A stretch of DNA of 64,000 nucleotides from an uncultured Bacteroidota bacterium. GTDB lineage: Bacteria > Bacteroidota > Bacteroidia > Chitinophagales > Chitinophagaceae. Each line of letters starts with the position of its first letter. Positions within the stretch are counted from its first letter, which is position 1. The notes beneath the pieces were generated by a model. The model ran no database searches. It was not told the DNA's origin and was given only the letters and a program-made list of their open reading frames with translations. The position numbers and the translations under genes were made by a program. Where the stretch lies: the NCBI GenBank assembly GCA_903865435.1, contig CAIPJS010000020.1:1-64000 (forward strand), read 5' to 3'. This document shows, piece by piece, positions 51,951 through 61,214 of the stretch.

Positions 51951-53488
51951 AATTCCTAACATCCATTTTAAAAATTGCATTTTGCATTGGTATCTTTTGC
52001 ATTAAGGCCACAGCACAAAATCCAAAAAACTTTACGCCAGCCCAGTTCAATGATCCAAATAGGAATGAACGCATTGCTGCAACATTTCCTATTGTGGAAC
52101 AATTGTATAAAAATTTTGCTGATGCCAATCATTTCCCTGGATATGCTTTTGGTATTGTAGTAGATGGTAAATTGGTGTATAAAGGAAATGGCGGTTATGC
52201 CAATTTGGAAGAAAAAATTCCAGCAAGTTCAGCTTCCATGTTTAGGATTGCCTCCATGTCCAAAAGCTTTACAGCATTAGCTATTCTACAACTAAGAGAT
52301 CAAGCAAAATTGAATTTAGACGATGCAGTAGAAAAATACATTCCTGCATTAAAGGGCCAGGGTTTGACCAAAGATGCACCAGCCATTACCATTCGCAATT
52401 TAATGAGTCATAGTGCAGGTTTCCCCGAAGACAATCCTTGGGGAGATAGACAATTAGCTGATACCGAAAACGATTTAATCAAATTAATACAAGGCCAACT
52501 TTCATTTTCTACAGCAACTGGTTTGGAATATGAATACAGTAATTTAGGTTTTGCGATGTTGGGGTATATTATTCATAAAGTTTCGGGCTTAACTTATGAT
52601 GCGTATATTAAAAAGAACATCCTAACACCTTTAGGTATGAGTGCTACTACTTATGAATACAGTAAAGTTCCTAAGGAATTATTGGCCAATGGCTATCGTT
52701 ACATTAATGATCAATGGAGAAAAGAAATTTTATTGCATAATGGCATTTACGGGGCCATGGGGGGGATGATTACTTCCATTGATATGTTTAGTAAATATGT
52801 TGCCATGCATGAAATGGCATGGCCAGAAAGAAACGATGTGGAAACCTCACCCATTAAAAGAAGCAGCATTAGAGAAATGCATCAAGCAGCAAAGTTTATT
52901 GAATTGGTCCCGAACTATACTTATCCCAATGGACGTGTACTGGCTACCACCAATAGTTATACCTATGGTTTGCATTGGACAAGAGATGGATTAAACAGAA
53001 ATAGTATTGGCCATAGTGGAGGCTTGCCTGGTTATGGAAGCAATTGGGTCATCATGCCAGAGTATGGGATTGGTGTGATTTTATTTGCCAATGTTACTTA
53101 TGCACCAACTTCAAATATCAATATGGTGATTATGGATACACTTGTTCAAATGGCCAAACTTAAACCAAGAACAATAAGTGTTTCTCCTATTTTACATACA
53201 AGACAAAATCAATTGGTTGACATCATTCAACATTGGACTACCCAAAGCAACATCTTTGCAGAAAACTTTTTTGAAGATTATCCTATTGATAGTTTGATTA
53301 AACAATCTAATACATTGTTTGCAGAAGTTGGTAAAATTGTAACTGTTGATAAAATGGTGGTTGAAAATCAAATGAGAGGCTATTGCATCATTCACTGCGA
53401 AAGAAAAAATCTAAGACTTTCATTTACTTTAACACCAGAAAACCCAGGATTGATTCAAGCTTATCATCTGGTCATTCAAAACAATTAA
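51947..53488 (+). CDS. Serine hydrolase, beta-lactamase family
   Basis: The third class C-like serine hydrolase in the window. The 513-residue protein has a signal peptide (MKFLTSILKIAFCIGIFCIKATA-Q), S103-M-S-K106 as the catalytic tetrad, a YSN motif (YEYSNLGF) and HSGGLPGYGS as the third motif. A further C-terminal domain of about 120 residues follows the catalytic fold. It overlaps the S9 peptidase gene and is followed six bases later by the UbiA-like gene, so a three-gene operon is likely. Activity is probably D-amidase, esterase or D-aminopeptidase. Confidence 0.86.
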   Translation: MKFLTSILKIAFCIGIFCIKATAQNPKNFTPAQFNDPNRNERIAATFPIVEQLYKNFADANHFPGYAFGIVVDGKLVYKGNGGYANLEEKIPASSASMFRIASMSKSFTALAILQLRDQAKLNLDDAVEKYIPALKGQGLTKDAPAITIRNLMSHSAGFPEDNPWGDRQLADTENDLIKLIQGQLSFSTATGLEYEYSNLGFAMLGYIIHKVSGLTYDAYIKKNILTPLGMSATTYEYSKVPKELLANGYRYINDQWRKEILLHNGIYGAMGGMITSIDMFSKYVAMHEMAWPERNDVETSPIKRSSIREMHQAAKFIELVPNYTYPNGRVLATTNSYTYGLHWTRDGLNRNSIGHSGGLPGYGSNWVIMPEYGIGVILFANVTYAPTSNINMVIMDTLVQMAKLKPRTISVSPILHTRQNQLVDIIQHWTTQSNIFAENFFEDYPIDSLIKQSNTLFAEVGKIVTVDKMVVENQMRGYCIIHCERKNLRLSFTLTPENPGLIQAYHLVIQNN

Positions 53489-53494
53489 TGCATC

Positions 53495-54406
53495 ATGCAT
53501 TTCAAAGGAAGATCATTTTTTACTTGGAAAGGTTTATTGCTTTGGAGCAATCATTTTTATGGAATGGCTGCGGCGCTATTAAGTACCGAAACGGTTTATA
53601 CATTTTTTAAAAAACCACCTTCCCTGTTTTTGGTTGCTTTTATTTATATCAGCACCCTGGTGTATTATACCTATGCTTATTTTAAAGAAACCAAAACGGG
53701 CATCTACAATGAAAGATCACAATGGTATGTACAAAATAAAAAATATTTAAAAATTAGGCAAATTGTTTTAATATTAATATGTTTTTGTATTGCCTTTTTT
53801 CATTTACGCTTTGTTGAATTATTTTTATCCTTGACTCTTTCAATAAAAATAATTTTATTCATTACTCTACTCATTACCTTATTGTATTATTATTCTCATC
53901 ATTTTTTTAAGGGAATGAATATTAGAAATAAGGGCTTCTTAAAAAGCCTAAGCATTTCATGGGTATGGGTATTCGTATGCTTTATAGCGCCTATTGTGAT
54001 TGAATCTAATGGACAATTTAAGTTTTTAGAAAATTATGCCCTGATGTACTTGCTTCAATTATTTTTATTCATTTTAATTTTAGCTATTTTATTTGATATT
54101 AAAGACATCAATAGAGACAATGATGAAAATATAAAAACCTTGGTAAGCAAGTATGGCATCAAGCCAACTATTTATAAATTTATTATACCCTTAGTACTTT
54201 TGTATATATGGGTATCCTTGTTTTTATTTTTTAGATTACATCAATCTTTTATTTATTTAGTAATTCCTTTCTTAATTTCTATTCTAATTTTGTTAGTAAC
54301 TTATCTTATCCAAAAACGAAAAGCCATTGATGAGAATATATTACTCATAGATGGACTGATGGTAGTAAAAGCAATGATTGGAATCTTATTGGCTTGTTGG
54401 ATATAG
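53495..54406 (+). CDS. UbiA-like integral membrane protein
   Basis: The 303-residue protein has about eight hydrophobic helices. Near residues 203-216 it carries DIKDINRDNDENIKTL, which matches the second Asp-rich motif of UbiA prenyltransferases (DxxxD, after the pattern DIRDxxGD...GxxTL). The first motif NxxxDxxxD cannot be found in the usual N-terminal position. UbiA enzymes prenylate quinone or other aromatic precursors, using Mg2+-bound isoprenyl diphosphate. Loss of one motif suggests a changed or lost activity, or a divergent branch. It is 3' of the S9/serine hydrolase pair, with six bases between; it does not look part of a quinone pathway here. Confidence 0.55.
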   Translation: MHFKGRSFFTWKGLLLWSNHFYGMAAALLSTETVYTFFKKPPSLFLVAFIYISTLVYYTYAYFKETKTGIYNERSQWYVQNKKYLKIRQIVLILICFCIAFFHLRFVELFLSLTLSIKIILFITLLITLLYYYSHHFFKGMNIRNKGFLKSLSISWVWVFVCFIAPIVIESNGQFKFLENYALMYLLQLFLFILILAILFDIKDINRDNDENIKTLVSKYGIKPTIYKFIIPLVLLYIWVSLFLFFRLHQSFIYLVIPFLISILILLVTYLIQKRKAIDENILLIDGLMVVKAMIGILLACWI

Positions 54407-54585
54407 GATTCCCTTCCTATTTTGACCACAGTCCTACTCGGTCAACCTGCTACGAATTGTAAAATCAATGTCCTAACCAGTTAAATTAAGGAATTTTTAA
54501 GGAAGTTGATAGTAGAATGTTAAATATAAAAATGGACTTATTTGACTAAATTGATAAGTTGTAACTTCGTTTTAAGATTAATATT

Positions 54586-55263
54586 ATGAAAATACTTTTA
54601 TTGGAGGACGACCATACACTTTCTAAAGAAATTGAAAAATTTCTTAAAACCAAAGGTTTCGATTGCGCTGCAGTATTGGACGGAACTATGGCGATACATC
54701 AATTTAATGATGATTTGTATGATTTGGTCATATTAGACATTAATGTACCGGGTCAAAATGGATTTGAAGTTTGCATGGCCATAAGAGCTAAAGATAAAAA
54801 AGTGCCTATTTTAATGCTTACCGCTTTTGGAGAAATTGAAGATAAATTAAAAGCATTCCATAATGGGGCGGATGATTATTTATTAAAGCCATTTCATTTT
54901 GAAGAACTTTTTGCAAGAATAAATTCCTTGTTAAAACGAAAAGATGTTCCACAGCAAGAAGTGGATTTAGTGGTTGAAGATTTGATTATTTCTAATGCAG
55001 AGATGAGTGTTAAACGTGCAGGAATTGAAATACAATTAACCCCCAAAGAATTTAAGTTGTTGAATATTTTAGCATCAGCCAATGGCAAAGTAGTGTCGAA
55101 AACAACCATTAGCGAAAAACTATGGGATTATCAAGTCATCACCAATCAAAATACCATCGAAGTCTACATCAATTCACTTAGAAAGAAAATTGATAAAAAT
55201 GCCGATATTAAATTAATACATACCAAGGTAGGCTATGGTTATTTTTTAAAAAATGAGCAATGA
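54586..55263 (+). CDS. OmpR/PhoB-family response regulator
   Basis: The receiver domain (1-115) has the acidic pocket E7/D8/D9, the phosphoacceptor D51, T79 and K100. The winged-helix DNA-binding domain (about 130-225) shows LTPKEFKLLNILASANGKVVS and a recognition helix ending NTIEVYINSLRKKI. The regulator belongs with the histidine kinase whose ATG overlaps its stop by four bases. A TTG-N17-TAACTTCG sequence about 25 bases upstream is a plausible promoter. The neighbours (a porin and the stump of an RND metal-efflux gene) suggest that it once controlled a CusR/CzcR-type metal response. Confidence 0.92.
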   Translation: MKILLLEDDHTLSKEIEKFLKTKGFDCAAVLDGTMAIHQFNDDLYDLVILDINVPGQNGFEVCMAIRAKDKKVPILMLTAFGEIEDKLKAFHNGADDYLLKPFHFEELFARINSLLKRKDVPQQEVDLVVEDLIISNAEMSVKRAGIEIQLTPKEFKLLNILASANGKVVSKTTISEKLWDYQVITNQNTIEVYINSLRKKIDKNADIKLIHTKVGYGYFLKNEQ

Positions 55264-56621
55264 CATTAAGGTCAAGAATCTCCATTTTTGTTACTATTTT
55301 ATTTTGTATACTTTATGCAATTATAGGAAGTGCTGTTATTTTTCTTTTTTCAGAATTTAGGTCGGAAGAATTTCAAGATAGATTAAGACAAAAAGCATTG
55401 TCTACCGTTGAATTACTGATACAACTAAAAGAAACAGATCAGGAATTAATTAAAAACTTAGACAGGCAAAAAGTAGACAATTTATTTGATGAAAAAACGC
55501 TTGTATTTAACAAGGATTTTAAATTGGTATACAGCAGTTTATATGACTCCTTGTTAACCTGGGAAAAGCACGACCTGCTTGCACTTGGAAAACAAAAAGA
55601 ATTTTTTAAAAGATTCGATGATACAGAAGTTTTTGGCAGTTATTATAACTATAAAAATGAGCCTTATTATATCTTAATTTCTGCAAAAGATACATCTGGG
55701 CTAAGAAAATTACAATACTTAATTTACGTTTTATTTTTCTCCTTTATTATTTTTTCAATGTTGGCTTTGTTTTTTACTAGAATTGCCATTGATCGATTGT
55801 TGATACCGCTAGACTTTTTCCATAAAAAAATTAAAACCATTAATGAAAATAATTTAGGAGAACGTGTGGAAATTAAATCTGAAAAAAATGAAATAGATTT
55901 ATTGGCCAATGAGTTTAATTTAATGCTAAAAAGAATTGATGATTCCTTAAAAAATCAATTAGAATTTACAGCCAATGCTTCCCATGAATTAAGAACGCCT
56001 ATTTCAAGAATAATGGCACAATTGGAAAATAAATTATTAGATGCTACTATTACTACAGATACTAAAGATTTTTTGAATAAAATTTTATCAGATACCAATC
56101 AAATATCCGAACTCATTCACTCTTTATTGATTTTATCTAAAAATGAAAAATCAATATCTGATCAGGAAGGAATGCAAAGGTTGGATGAGATTGTTTACAC
56201 CTGTATTGATAAAATAAGCCAGGTATTCCCAGATTGTAAAGTATATTTTGACATACATCTTGAAAATGAATTAGATGACATCAAAGAAATTAGAGGCAAT
56301 AAAACCATGCTAGAAATTGTTTTTATGAACTTAATTAAAAACGCCTATAACTATAGCACAAACAAAGAAGTTAAAATTCTTATTGAACAAGAACAGGATA
56401 AAATTAAATGTATCGTCTCTAATCATGGGCAATCGATAAGCGAAGCGGATCAAAAACGCCTTTTTGAACCATTTATGAGAGGACAAAATTCATTAGGCAC
56501 GTCTGGTTTTGGTTTGGGTTTAAGAATTGTGGAAAGAATTTTAAACATTCATCATTCAAAAATTAACTATACCATTGGAGAAGACCAATCCAATGTTTTT
56601 ACGCTTATTTTTCTCATTTAA
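55260..56621 (+). CDS. HAMP-domain sensor histidine kinase
   Basis: The 453-residue kinase has two membrane helices (about 8-30 and 152-175) flanking a periplasmic sensor loop of about 120 residues, a HAMP linker (177-229), the phosphorylation site in ASHELRTP (H242), and an ATPase domain with N-box NLIKNAYNYS, G1 box (VSNHGQSI), F box (LFEPF) and G2 box GFGLGLRIV. It is translationally coupled to the upstream response regulator. The layout resembles CusS/CzcS metal sensors, but no Cys/His ligand cluster is evident in the loop. Its signal is therefore unknown. Confidence 0.92.
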   Translation: MTLRSRISIFVTILFCILYAIIGSAVIFLFSEFRSEEFQDRLRQKALSTVELLIQLKETDQELIKNLDRQKVDNLFDEKTLVFNKDFKLVYSSLYDSLLTWEKHDLLALGKQKEFFKRFDDTEVFGSYYNYKNEPYYILISAKDTSGLRKLQYLIYVLFFSFIIFSMLALFFTRIAIDRLLIPLDFFHKKIKTINENNLGERVEIKSEKNEIDLLANEFNLMLKRIDDSLKNQLEFTANASHELRTPISRIMAQLENKLLDATITTDTKDFLNKILSDTNQISELIHSLLILSKNEKSISDQEGMQRLDEIVYTCIDKISQVFPDCKVYFDIHLENELDDIKEIRGNKTMLEIVFMNLIKNAYNYSTNKEVKILIEQEQDKIKCIVSNHGQSISEADQKRLFEPFMRGQNSLGTSGFGLGLRIVERILNIHHSKINYTIGEDQSNVFTLIFLI

Positions 56622-56623
56622 AA

Positions 56624-57883
56624 TTAAAGACTAAAATGGAGCCTAATGGAAAAGATACTCACGGGTCCTTTTCTATCCATATTGAATCCAGGATTTAGTA
56701 TGTTTTGGTAATCAATACTACCTGCCAACTTATCTTGAATAATATTCTTCAAAAAGTATAATTCTAAAACATGTTCTGGTGCATAATTTAATTTGCCATC
56801 ACCTAAAGTAAATCCAAGCCCCCCACTAGCTAAAAATGCTTGATGTTCTTTGGATAATCCTGATTGGATATAAGCCAGTCCTATTTTGTCTTGATGGTTG
56901 CTCCGGGATTGGCTATTGTATTCTAAGCCCATGCTGAAACTCTGATCAATCTCGGTAAAAGCCCAAGTTTCATTTTGACCGTCATTCCAACTGGTTTTGA
57001 AAAATCCACCTAAGCTATTGTTTATTTGTTGTTCCATATTTATGCCAAAACCAATTTTTTTATTTTTATATGCTCTCGTAGATTCAATAGAGTTGTTTAT
57101 TGCCTGCAAATAATTCCCCATATAAGCCTGGTTAAGAAATGCCAAAAACCTAATGGCACCGGGCTGATCCTTCCATTTGTATTTATTTACAAACTCTGTA
57201 CTAAAGCCACCACTTTGTAAAATATTCCAATCCATAATGGATCCATTAGGCAGTGTTGGCATTAATGAATAAGCCATTCTAAATTCTTTATTATCATTAA
57301 AATATTCTACTAATACGGAAGGAGTATAACCCTTTGTGTTGGCTGGATAATCCCAAGCGCCATTGCTCATCAAACCCCAATTTAAAAATTGAGTTCTTGG
57401 ATCATGACTATATTTATTATTATCAAAAAAATCGGCTAATGTAATTTTTCCGATGATTAAATTAAAATAATGATCGTTGGTATTAGTTATAGAAAATATT
57501 TTTTTTAGATAAGCCCTTGCAATATACAAACGAGGCTCAGTTGTCGTTACTCTGAAAGTTTCACCATTGGGCGCATCGCCCAATCCTAGAACCTTGCTTA
57601 ATCCTTCACCCCCAGCTACTTCTGGGCTTAGGTAAAAAAAAGTACTTCTATTAATTTTGGCACCAAGATATATCGTACTTGTAAACGAACTTGCATTCTC
57701 TTCTTTACTTAAAAAACTATTTATACCAGAATAGGGAGTAGTAAAGGAAGGTTTGTATTGATTCACTATAGTACCTTGAAAATGAAAAGAATATTTTTTT
57801 TCTGCAAAAATACTATCTCCTGTTTGAGCAAACAGGGATAAAGTAAAACAAAATAGAAATAAAGTGAATAAGTATTTTTTCAA
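56624..57883 (-). CDS. Carbohydrate-selective porin (OprB-like)
   Basis: A 419-residue outer-membrane protein that starts with TTG at 57883 (no ATG lies upstream in frame; an in-frame stop is four codons before). The signal peptide MKKYLFTLFLFCFTLSLFA-Q is followed by strands with OprB features such as FHFQGTIVNQYKP, RLYIARAYLKKIF, GKITLADFFDNN, GLMSNGAWDYPANTKGYTPSVLVEYF, and a C-terminal FSIRLHFSL ending in Leu. These porins admit sugars or other small solutes passively. A TAAATTTG box lies five bases before the TTG, so the transcript could be nearly leaderless. It is convergent with the sensor kinase gene. Confidence 0.75.
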   Translation of the reverse strand: MKKYLFTLFLFCFTLSLFAQTGDSIFAEKKYSFHFQGTIVNQYKPSFTTPYSGINSFLSKEENASSFTSTIYLGAKINRSTFFYLSPEVAGGEGLSKVLGLGDAPNGETFRVTTTEPRLYIARAYLKKIFSITNTNDHYFNLIIGKITLADFFDNNKYSHDPRTQFLNWGLMSNGAWDYPANTKGYTPSVLVEYFNDNKEFRMAYSLMPTLPNGSIMDWNILQSGGFSTEFVNKYKWKDQPGAIRFLAFLNQAYMGNYLQAINNSIESTRAYKNKKIGFGINMEQQINNSLGGFFKTSWNDGQNETWAFTEIDQSFSMGLEYNSQSRSNHQDKIGLAYIQSGLSKEHQAFLASGGLGFTLGDGKLNYAPEHVLELYFLKNIIQDKLAGSIDYQNILNPGFNMDRKGPVSIFSIRLHFSL

Positions 57884-58198
57884 GACGCAAATTTAGGGTA
57901 AATAACCGAGCTAGATTCCCTTAAGAAAATGCAATAAGCAAATTCTTTTACTATCATTTATTGATTTTTAGGAACACAGGTTTTACTTGCATTCAATTTT
58001 CAAATTCCGTCAAAACAGAATAGATAATTTAATAAAAACATAATATCTGTTTAGATTTTTGTACTGTTAAGAATAGGCGGCTGAATTCGTTCATTTTGCT
58101 TTTGTAATAGCCAATCATAGTGAAATTAACTTACTAGTTATCATATAATGATGAAAAAATTAAGCTAATTTTAAGTTTAAACTAATAAACTACTTTAA
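57884..58198. other. AT-rich non-coding stretch, no gene seen
   Basis: These 315 bases carry stop codons in all frames and no recognisable domain. They hold the presumed promoter of the porin gene. The stretch lies next to the RND stump and may be what remains after loss of a metal-efflux operon, but no further fragments of such genes could be recognised. Confidence 0.5.
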
Positions 58199-58405
58199 AC
58201 AAGATTAAAAAAAGTATTGCCTGCTGCCATTTCAACGGGCATAGGCAGTGAAAGTCAAAAGCCATTAGCAACAGTAGTCATTGGAGGCTTAGTTACTTCT
58301 ACCATTTTAACACTTATTATTTTACCCATTTTATATGCGATCGTATACAAGTTTATGCACATGCGTTCAAATATGAAAATCTTAAAAAAGATAGGAGCTG
58401 TATAA
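58199..58405 (+). pseudogene. C-terminal stump of a CusA/CzcA-type RND efflux pump
   Basis: The frame, about 68 codons between stops, reads PAAISTGIGSESQKPLATVV, GGLVTSTILTLIILPILY and ends KIGAV. This is the distinctive last transmembrane segment of heavy-metal RND pumps (CusA/CzcA: xALSTGxGAExQRPLATVVIGGLxTSTxLTLxVLP). The other roughly 970 residues are missing, and no ATG starts the frame. It lies between a two-component system/porin pair and an unrelated EmrAB pump, so a deletion has probably removed the cusCBA-type genes and left this end. Confidence 0.75.
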
Positions 58406-58459
58406 TAGATAGATTTAACCAATACGCCCCTCTATTTTCAGGAGGCAGCCTTCTAAAAT

Positions 58460-58467
58460 TAAATTTG
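58460..58467 (+). promoter_or_regulatory. Bacteroidota -7 box upstream of emrA-like operon
   Basis: TAAATTTG matches TAnnTTTG exactly, 94 bases before the ATG of the membrane fusion protein gene. No clear -33 TTG is present at the usual distance, so this is a weak call. Confidence 0.3.
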
Positions 58468-58560
58468 GATTACTTCTTTTTGCTCATCAAAATAATACCC
58501 ATTTTCAACTTAAATCAATTAATTTGCAGCCTAATTTAGCACCTTAATTAATATACCTAT

Positions 58561-59598
58561 ATGGAGGAACAAAAACTTAAAAAACAAGCCAATATTCGTA
58601 AAGTAGTCATCAGCGTACTTTTGGTCGTTGCCCTTTATTTTGGGGGCAAAAAAGTGGTTTTTTCTATCACCCACGAAACCACCGATAATGCGCAAATCGA
58701 GACTTCTATTGTACCAGTTTTAACTAGAATTGGGGGCTATGTAAAAAGCATTACGATAAAAGATTATGATTCTGTAAGCCAAAATCAATTGGTCGCAGAA
58801 ATTGATGATGCCGAATTGCAAATGCAGTTGGAAGAACAAAAAGCAGATTTGCAACAATCTTCTGCCGATGTATCCAATGCCAAAGCGCAATTAGACAATG
58901 CCATTTTATCTTTAAAGAATAATAAAGGGGTCATTGATTTAAGAACCATTAAACAAAAAAAATCGACCAACGATTTAACCCGCGATCAAAATTTATTTAA
59001 AGAGCAAGCCATTACAAAAAAACAATTGGAAGAAACCGAATTTCAGTTGTCTTCTGCCAATCAAGAGTTGAGCAATGCACAAACCGAATTGGCCACTGCT
59101 AATAATAGAATTACGGTTTTAAAAGAAAATGTCAACAGAGCCCTGGCCTTGATTGATATGAAGAAAGCTAAAATCAAAGAGACAGAATTAAAATTATCTT
59201 ATACTAAAATTACCACGCCAAGTACTGGAAAAATTGGCAAGAAGAATATCAATATTGGACAGTTTGTACAAGCAGGCACGCCATTGTTTTCTATTGTGAA
59301 TGACAGCAGTTATTGGATTGTAGCTAATTTTAAAGAGAGCCAATTAGAAAGCTTACAAGAAGGTAAAAAAGTAAACATTCGAGTAGACGCTTATCCTGAC
59401 CTAGCGGTAGAGGGAACCATACTTAGTTTAAGCGATGCAACTGGTGCAAAATTTTCTTTGTTGCCTCCAGATAATTCAAGTGGAAACTTTATCAAAGTCA
59501 CCCAAAGAATTCCTGTTAAAATAGCCATCAACAATCAAGCTGCTTTCAAAAATAAATTGAGAGCAGGGATGAGTGTATTTATCACCGTTGACAAATAG
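58561..59598 (+). CDS. emrA: HlyD/EmrA-family membrane fusion protein
   Basis: The 345-residue adaptor has one N-terminal membrane helix (about 14-30), a lipoyl/biotinyl half-motif around DNAQIETSIVPVLTRIGGYVKSI, a long coiled-coil hairpin (about 80-200, rich in Q/K/E), the second half-motif TKITTPSTGKIGKKNINIGQFV, and a beta-barrel domain with YWIVANFKESQLESL. It joins the inner-membrane pump encoded next to an outer-membrane channel. Only five bases separate it from the pump gene. The operon order EmrA-EmrB-TolC is typical of multidrug export. Confidence 0.88.
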   Translation: MEEQKLKKQANIRKVVISVLLVVALYFGGKKVVFSITHETTDNAQIETSIVPVLTRIGGYVKSITIKDYDSVSQNQLVAEIDDAELQMQLEEQKADLQQSSADVSNAKAQLDNAILSLKNNKGVIDLRTIKQKKSTNDLTRDQNLFKEQAITKKQLEETEFQLSSANQELSNAQTELATANNRITVLKENVNRALALIDMKKAKIKETELKLSYTKITTPSTGKIGKKNINIGQFVQAGTPLFSIVNDSSYWIVANFKESQLESLQEGKKVNIRVDAYPDLAVEGTILSLSDATGAKFSLLPPDNSSGNFIKVTQRIPVKIAINNQAAFKNKLRAGMSVFITVDK

Positions 59599-59603
59599 TT
59601 TGA

Positions 59604-61178
59604 ATGGCAGCGCTTAAAGGTTTAGCAAGAACCATCATTGTAATTACTACTGTATCAGCTGCTATTATGGAGCTGATAGACACTTCTATTGTGAATGTTG
59701 CCTTAAACGATATTTCTGGAAGTTTGGGCGTGAGTATTGAAGATGTAAGTTGGGTGATTACTTCCTATGCGATTGCTAATGTGATCATCATTCCATTAAC
59801 TGGTTTTTTGGCAGAATATTTTGGCCGTAAAAATTATTACATCGTGTCGATGATTATTTTTACAGCGGCCTCTTATTTATGTGGACAATCGGATAGTTTA
59901 ATTGAATTAATTATTTGGCGATTTGTCCAAGGAGTAGGTGGCGGTGCTTTGTTGTCTACTTCTCAAGCCATATTATTTGATGCTTTTGAGCCTAAAGACC
60001 GACCTATTGCAGCAGGTTTATTTGGTATGGGTATTGTGTTAGGTCCAACATTGGGGCCCACATTAGGCGGTTGGATAATTGAGCACAACAGCTGGCCTTT
60101 GATTTTCATGATCAATATTCCTATTGGAATTATAGCTACATTTTTATCCTTTACTTTCATTGATAAAAAAGTTGGGGAGGGCAAAGGCAAGGATGCCATT
60201 AAGATTGATTATACCGGTATTATGCTGCTCATGGCAGGCATTGGATGCTTGCAATACGTATTAGAAAGAGGAGAATCGGAAGAGTGGTTTAATAGTGAAA
60301 CTATACGCTACTGTTCTGGTATAGCTATCATTGGACTTGTCTCTTTTATCTTATATGAATTGAACATCAAACAACCGGCGGTGAATTTGCGGGTCCTAAA
60401 AAATCGAAACTTAGCTTTCACGACAATATTTACCTTTGTTGCAGGTTTTGGTTTGTTTACTTCGGTATTTGTGTATCCCGTATTGGTGCAAAGAATTATG
60501 GGCTATACGGCTTTTGAAACGGGTATTTCTTTATTGCCTCCCACATTAGCAGGGGTTATTTTATTCCCCATTATTGGAAAAGTAATGAGTAAAGGCGTAT
60601 CTCCTATACCTTTTGTGATTGTAGGATTTAGTTTGTTTGCCGTCTATGCTTTTTATAGTGCCAACATGCCTTTGGATGCAGGCAAATGGGATTTTTTCTG
60701 GCCTTTATTAATTAGAGCTTTTGGAATTTCATTAAGTCAATTACCATTGATCAATCAAGCAGTAGTGGGCTTGGCCCCCAAGGATTATGCAGCTGGTATT
60801 TCATTGAATAATATGATACGTCAATTGGGTGGTGCTTTTGGTATTGCAATTGCCAACAATTATGTGGCTAAACAATATTTCCAGCATCGTACTAATTTAA
60901 TAGCACATATGCCTTCGGATGGAGCACAATGGCAGGAAAGGTTTTCGGCAGTTACACAAGGGATTGCCTCCAAAACCGGTGATTTGCCTGGCGCAACACA
61001 AAGGGCGTATAAAATGATTGATATGTCAGTGGATAGGCAGGCCTATTATTTATCTTATTTAGATACGTTTAGGTTGGTGGGTATTTTCTTTATCGTGGTG
61101 ATACCTCTTGTATTTTTTCTTAGAACAAATAAAAAAATGGACAAAGCTGCAGCAAAAGCTGCTGCAGAATCACATTAA
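59604..61178 (+). CDS. emrB: DHA2-family multidrug transporter (EmrB-like, MFS)
   Basis: The 524-residue protein has 14 predicted membrane helices and the DHA2 motifs: LIDTSIVNVAL in helix 1, GRKNYYIVSMI in the first cytoplasmic loop, WRFVQGVGGGALL in helix 4 and LGPTLGPTLGGWI (motif C) in helix 5. The proton-driven antiporter would expel hydrophobic drugs or toxic acids through the EmrA-like adaptor and the downstream TolC-like channel. Gaps of five and 36 bases put it in one operon with both partners. The metal-efflux remnant upstream is not part of it. Confidence 0.9.
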   Translation: MAALKGLARTIIVITTVSAAIMELIDTSIVNVALNDISGSLGVSIEDVSWVITSYAIANVIIIPLTGFLAEYFGRKNYYIVSMIIFTAASYLCGQSDSLIELIIWRFVQGVGGGALLSTSQAILFDAFEPKDRPIAAGLFGMGIVLGPTLGPTLGGWIIEHNSWPLIFMINIPIGIIATFLSFTFIDKKVGEGKGKDAIKIDYTGIMLLMAGIGCLQYVLERGESEEWFNSETIRYCSGIAIIGLVSFILYELNIKQPAVNLRVLKNRNLAFTTIFTFVAGFGLFTSVFVYPVLVQRIMGYTAFETGISLLPPTLAGVILFPIIGKVMSKGVSPIPFVIVGFSLFAVYAFYSANMPLDAGKWDFFWPLLIRAFGISLSQLPLINQAVVGLAPKDYAAGISLNNMIRQLGGAFGIAIANNYVAKQYFQHRTNLIAHMPSDGAQWQERFSAVTQGIASKTGDLPGATQRAYKMIDMSVDRQAYYLSYLDTFRLVGIFFIVVIPLVFFLRTNKKMDKAAAKAAAESH

Positions 61179-61214
61179 TATAGTGCGTTGATAAACTTTT
61201 AAAGTAAACGAGTT

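Noticed and set aside
54422-54445. TTGACC-N12-GGTCAA as a terminator after the UbiA-like gene
   Set aside because: The stem is only six pairs, the loop is long, and no T run follows.
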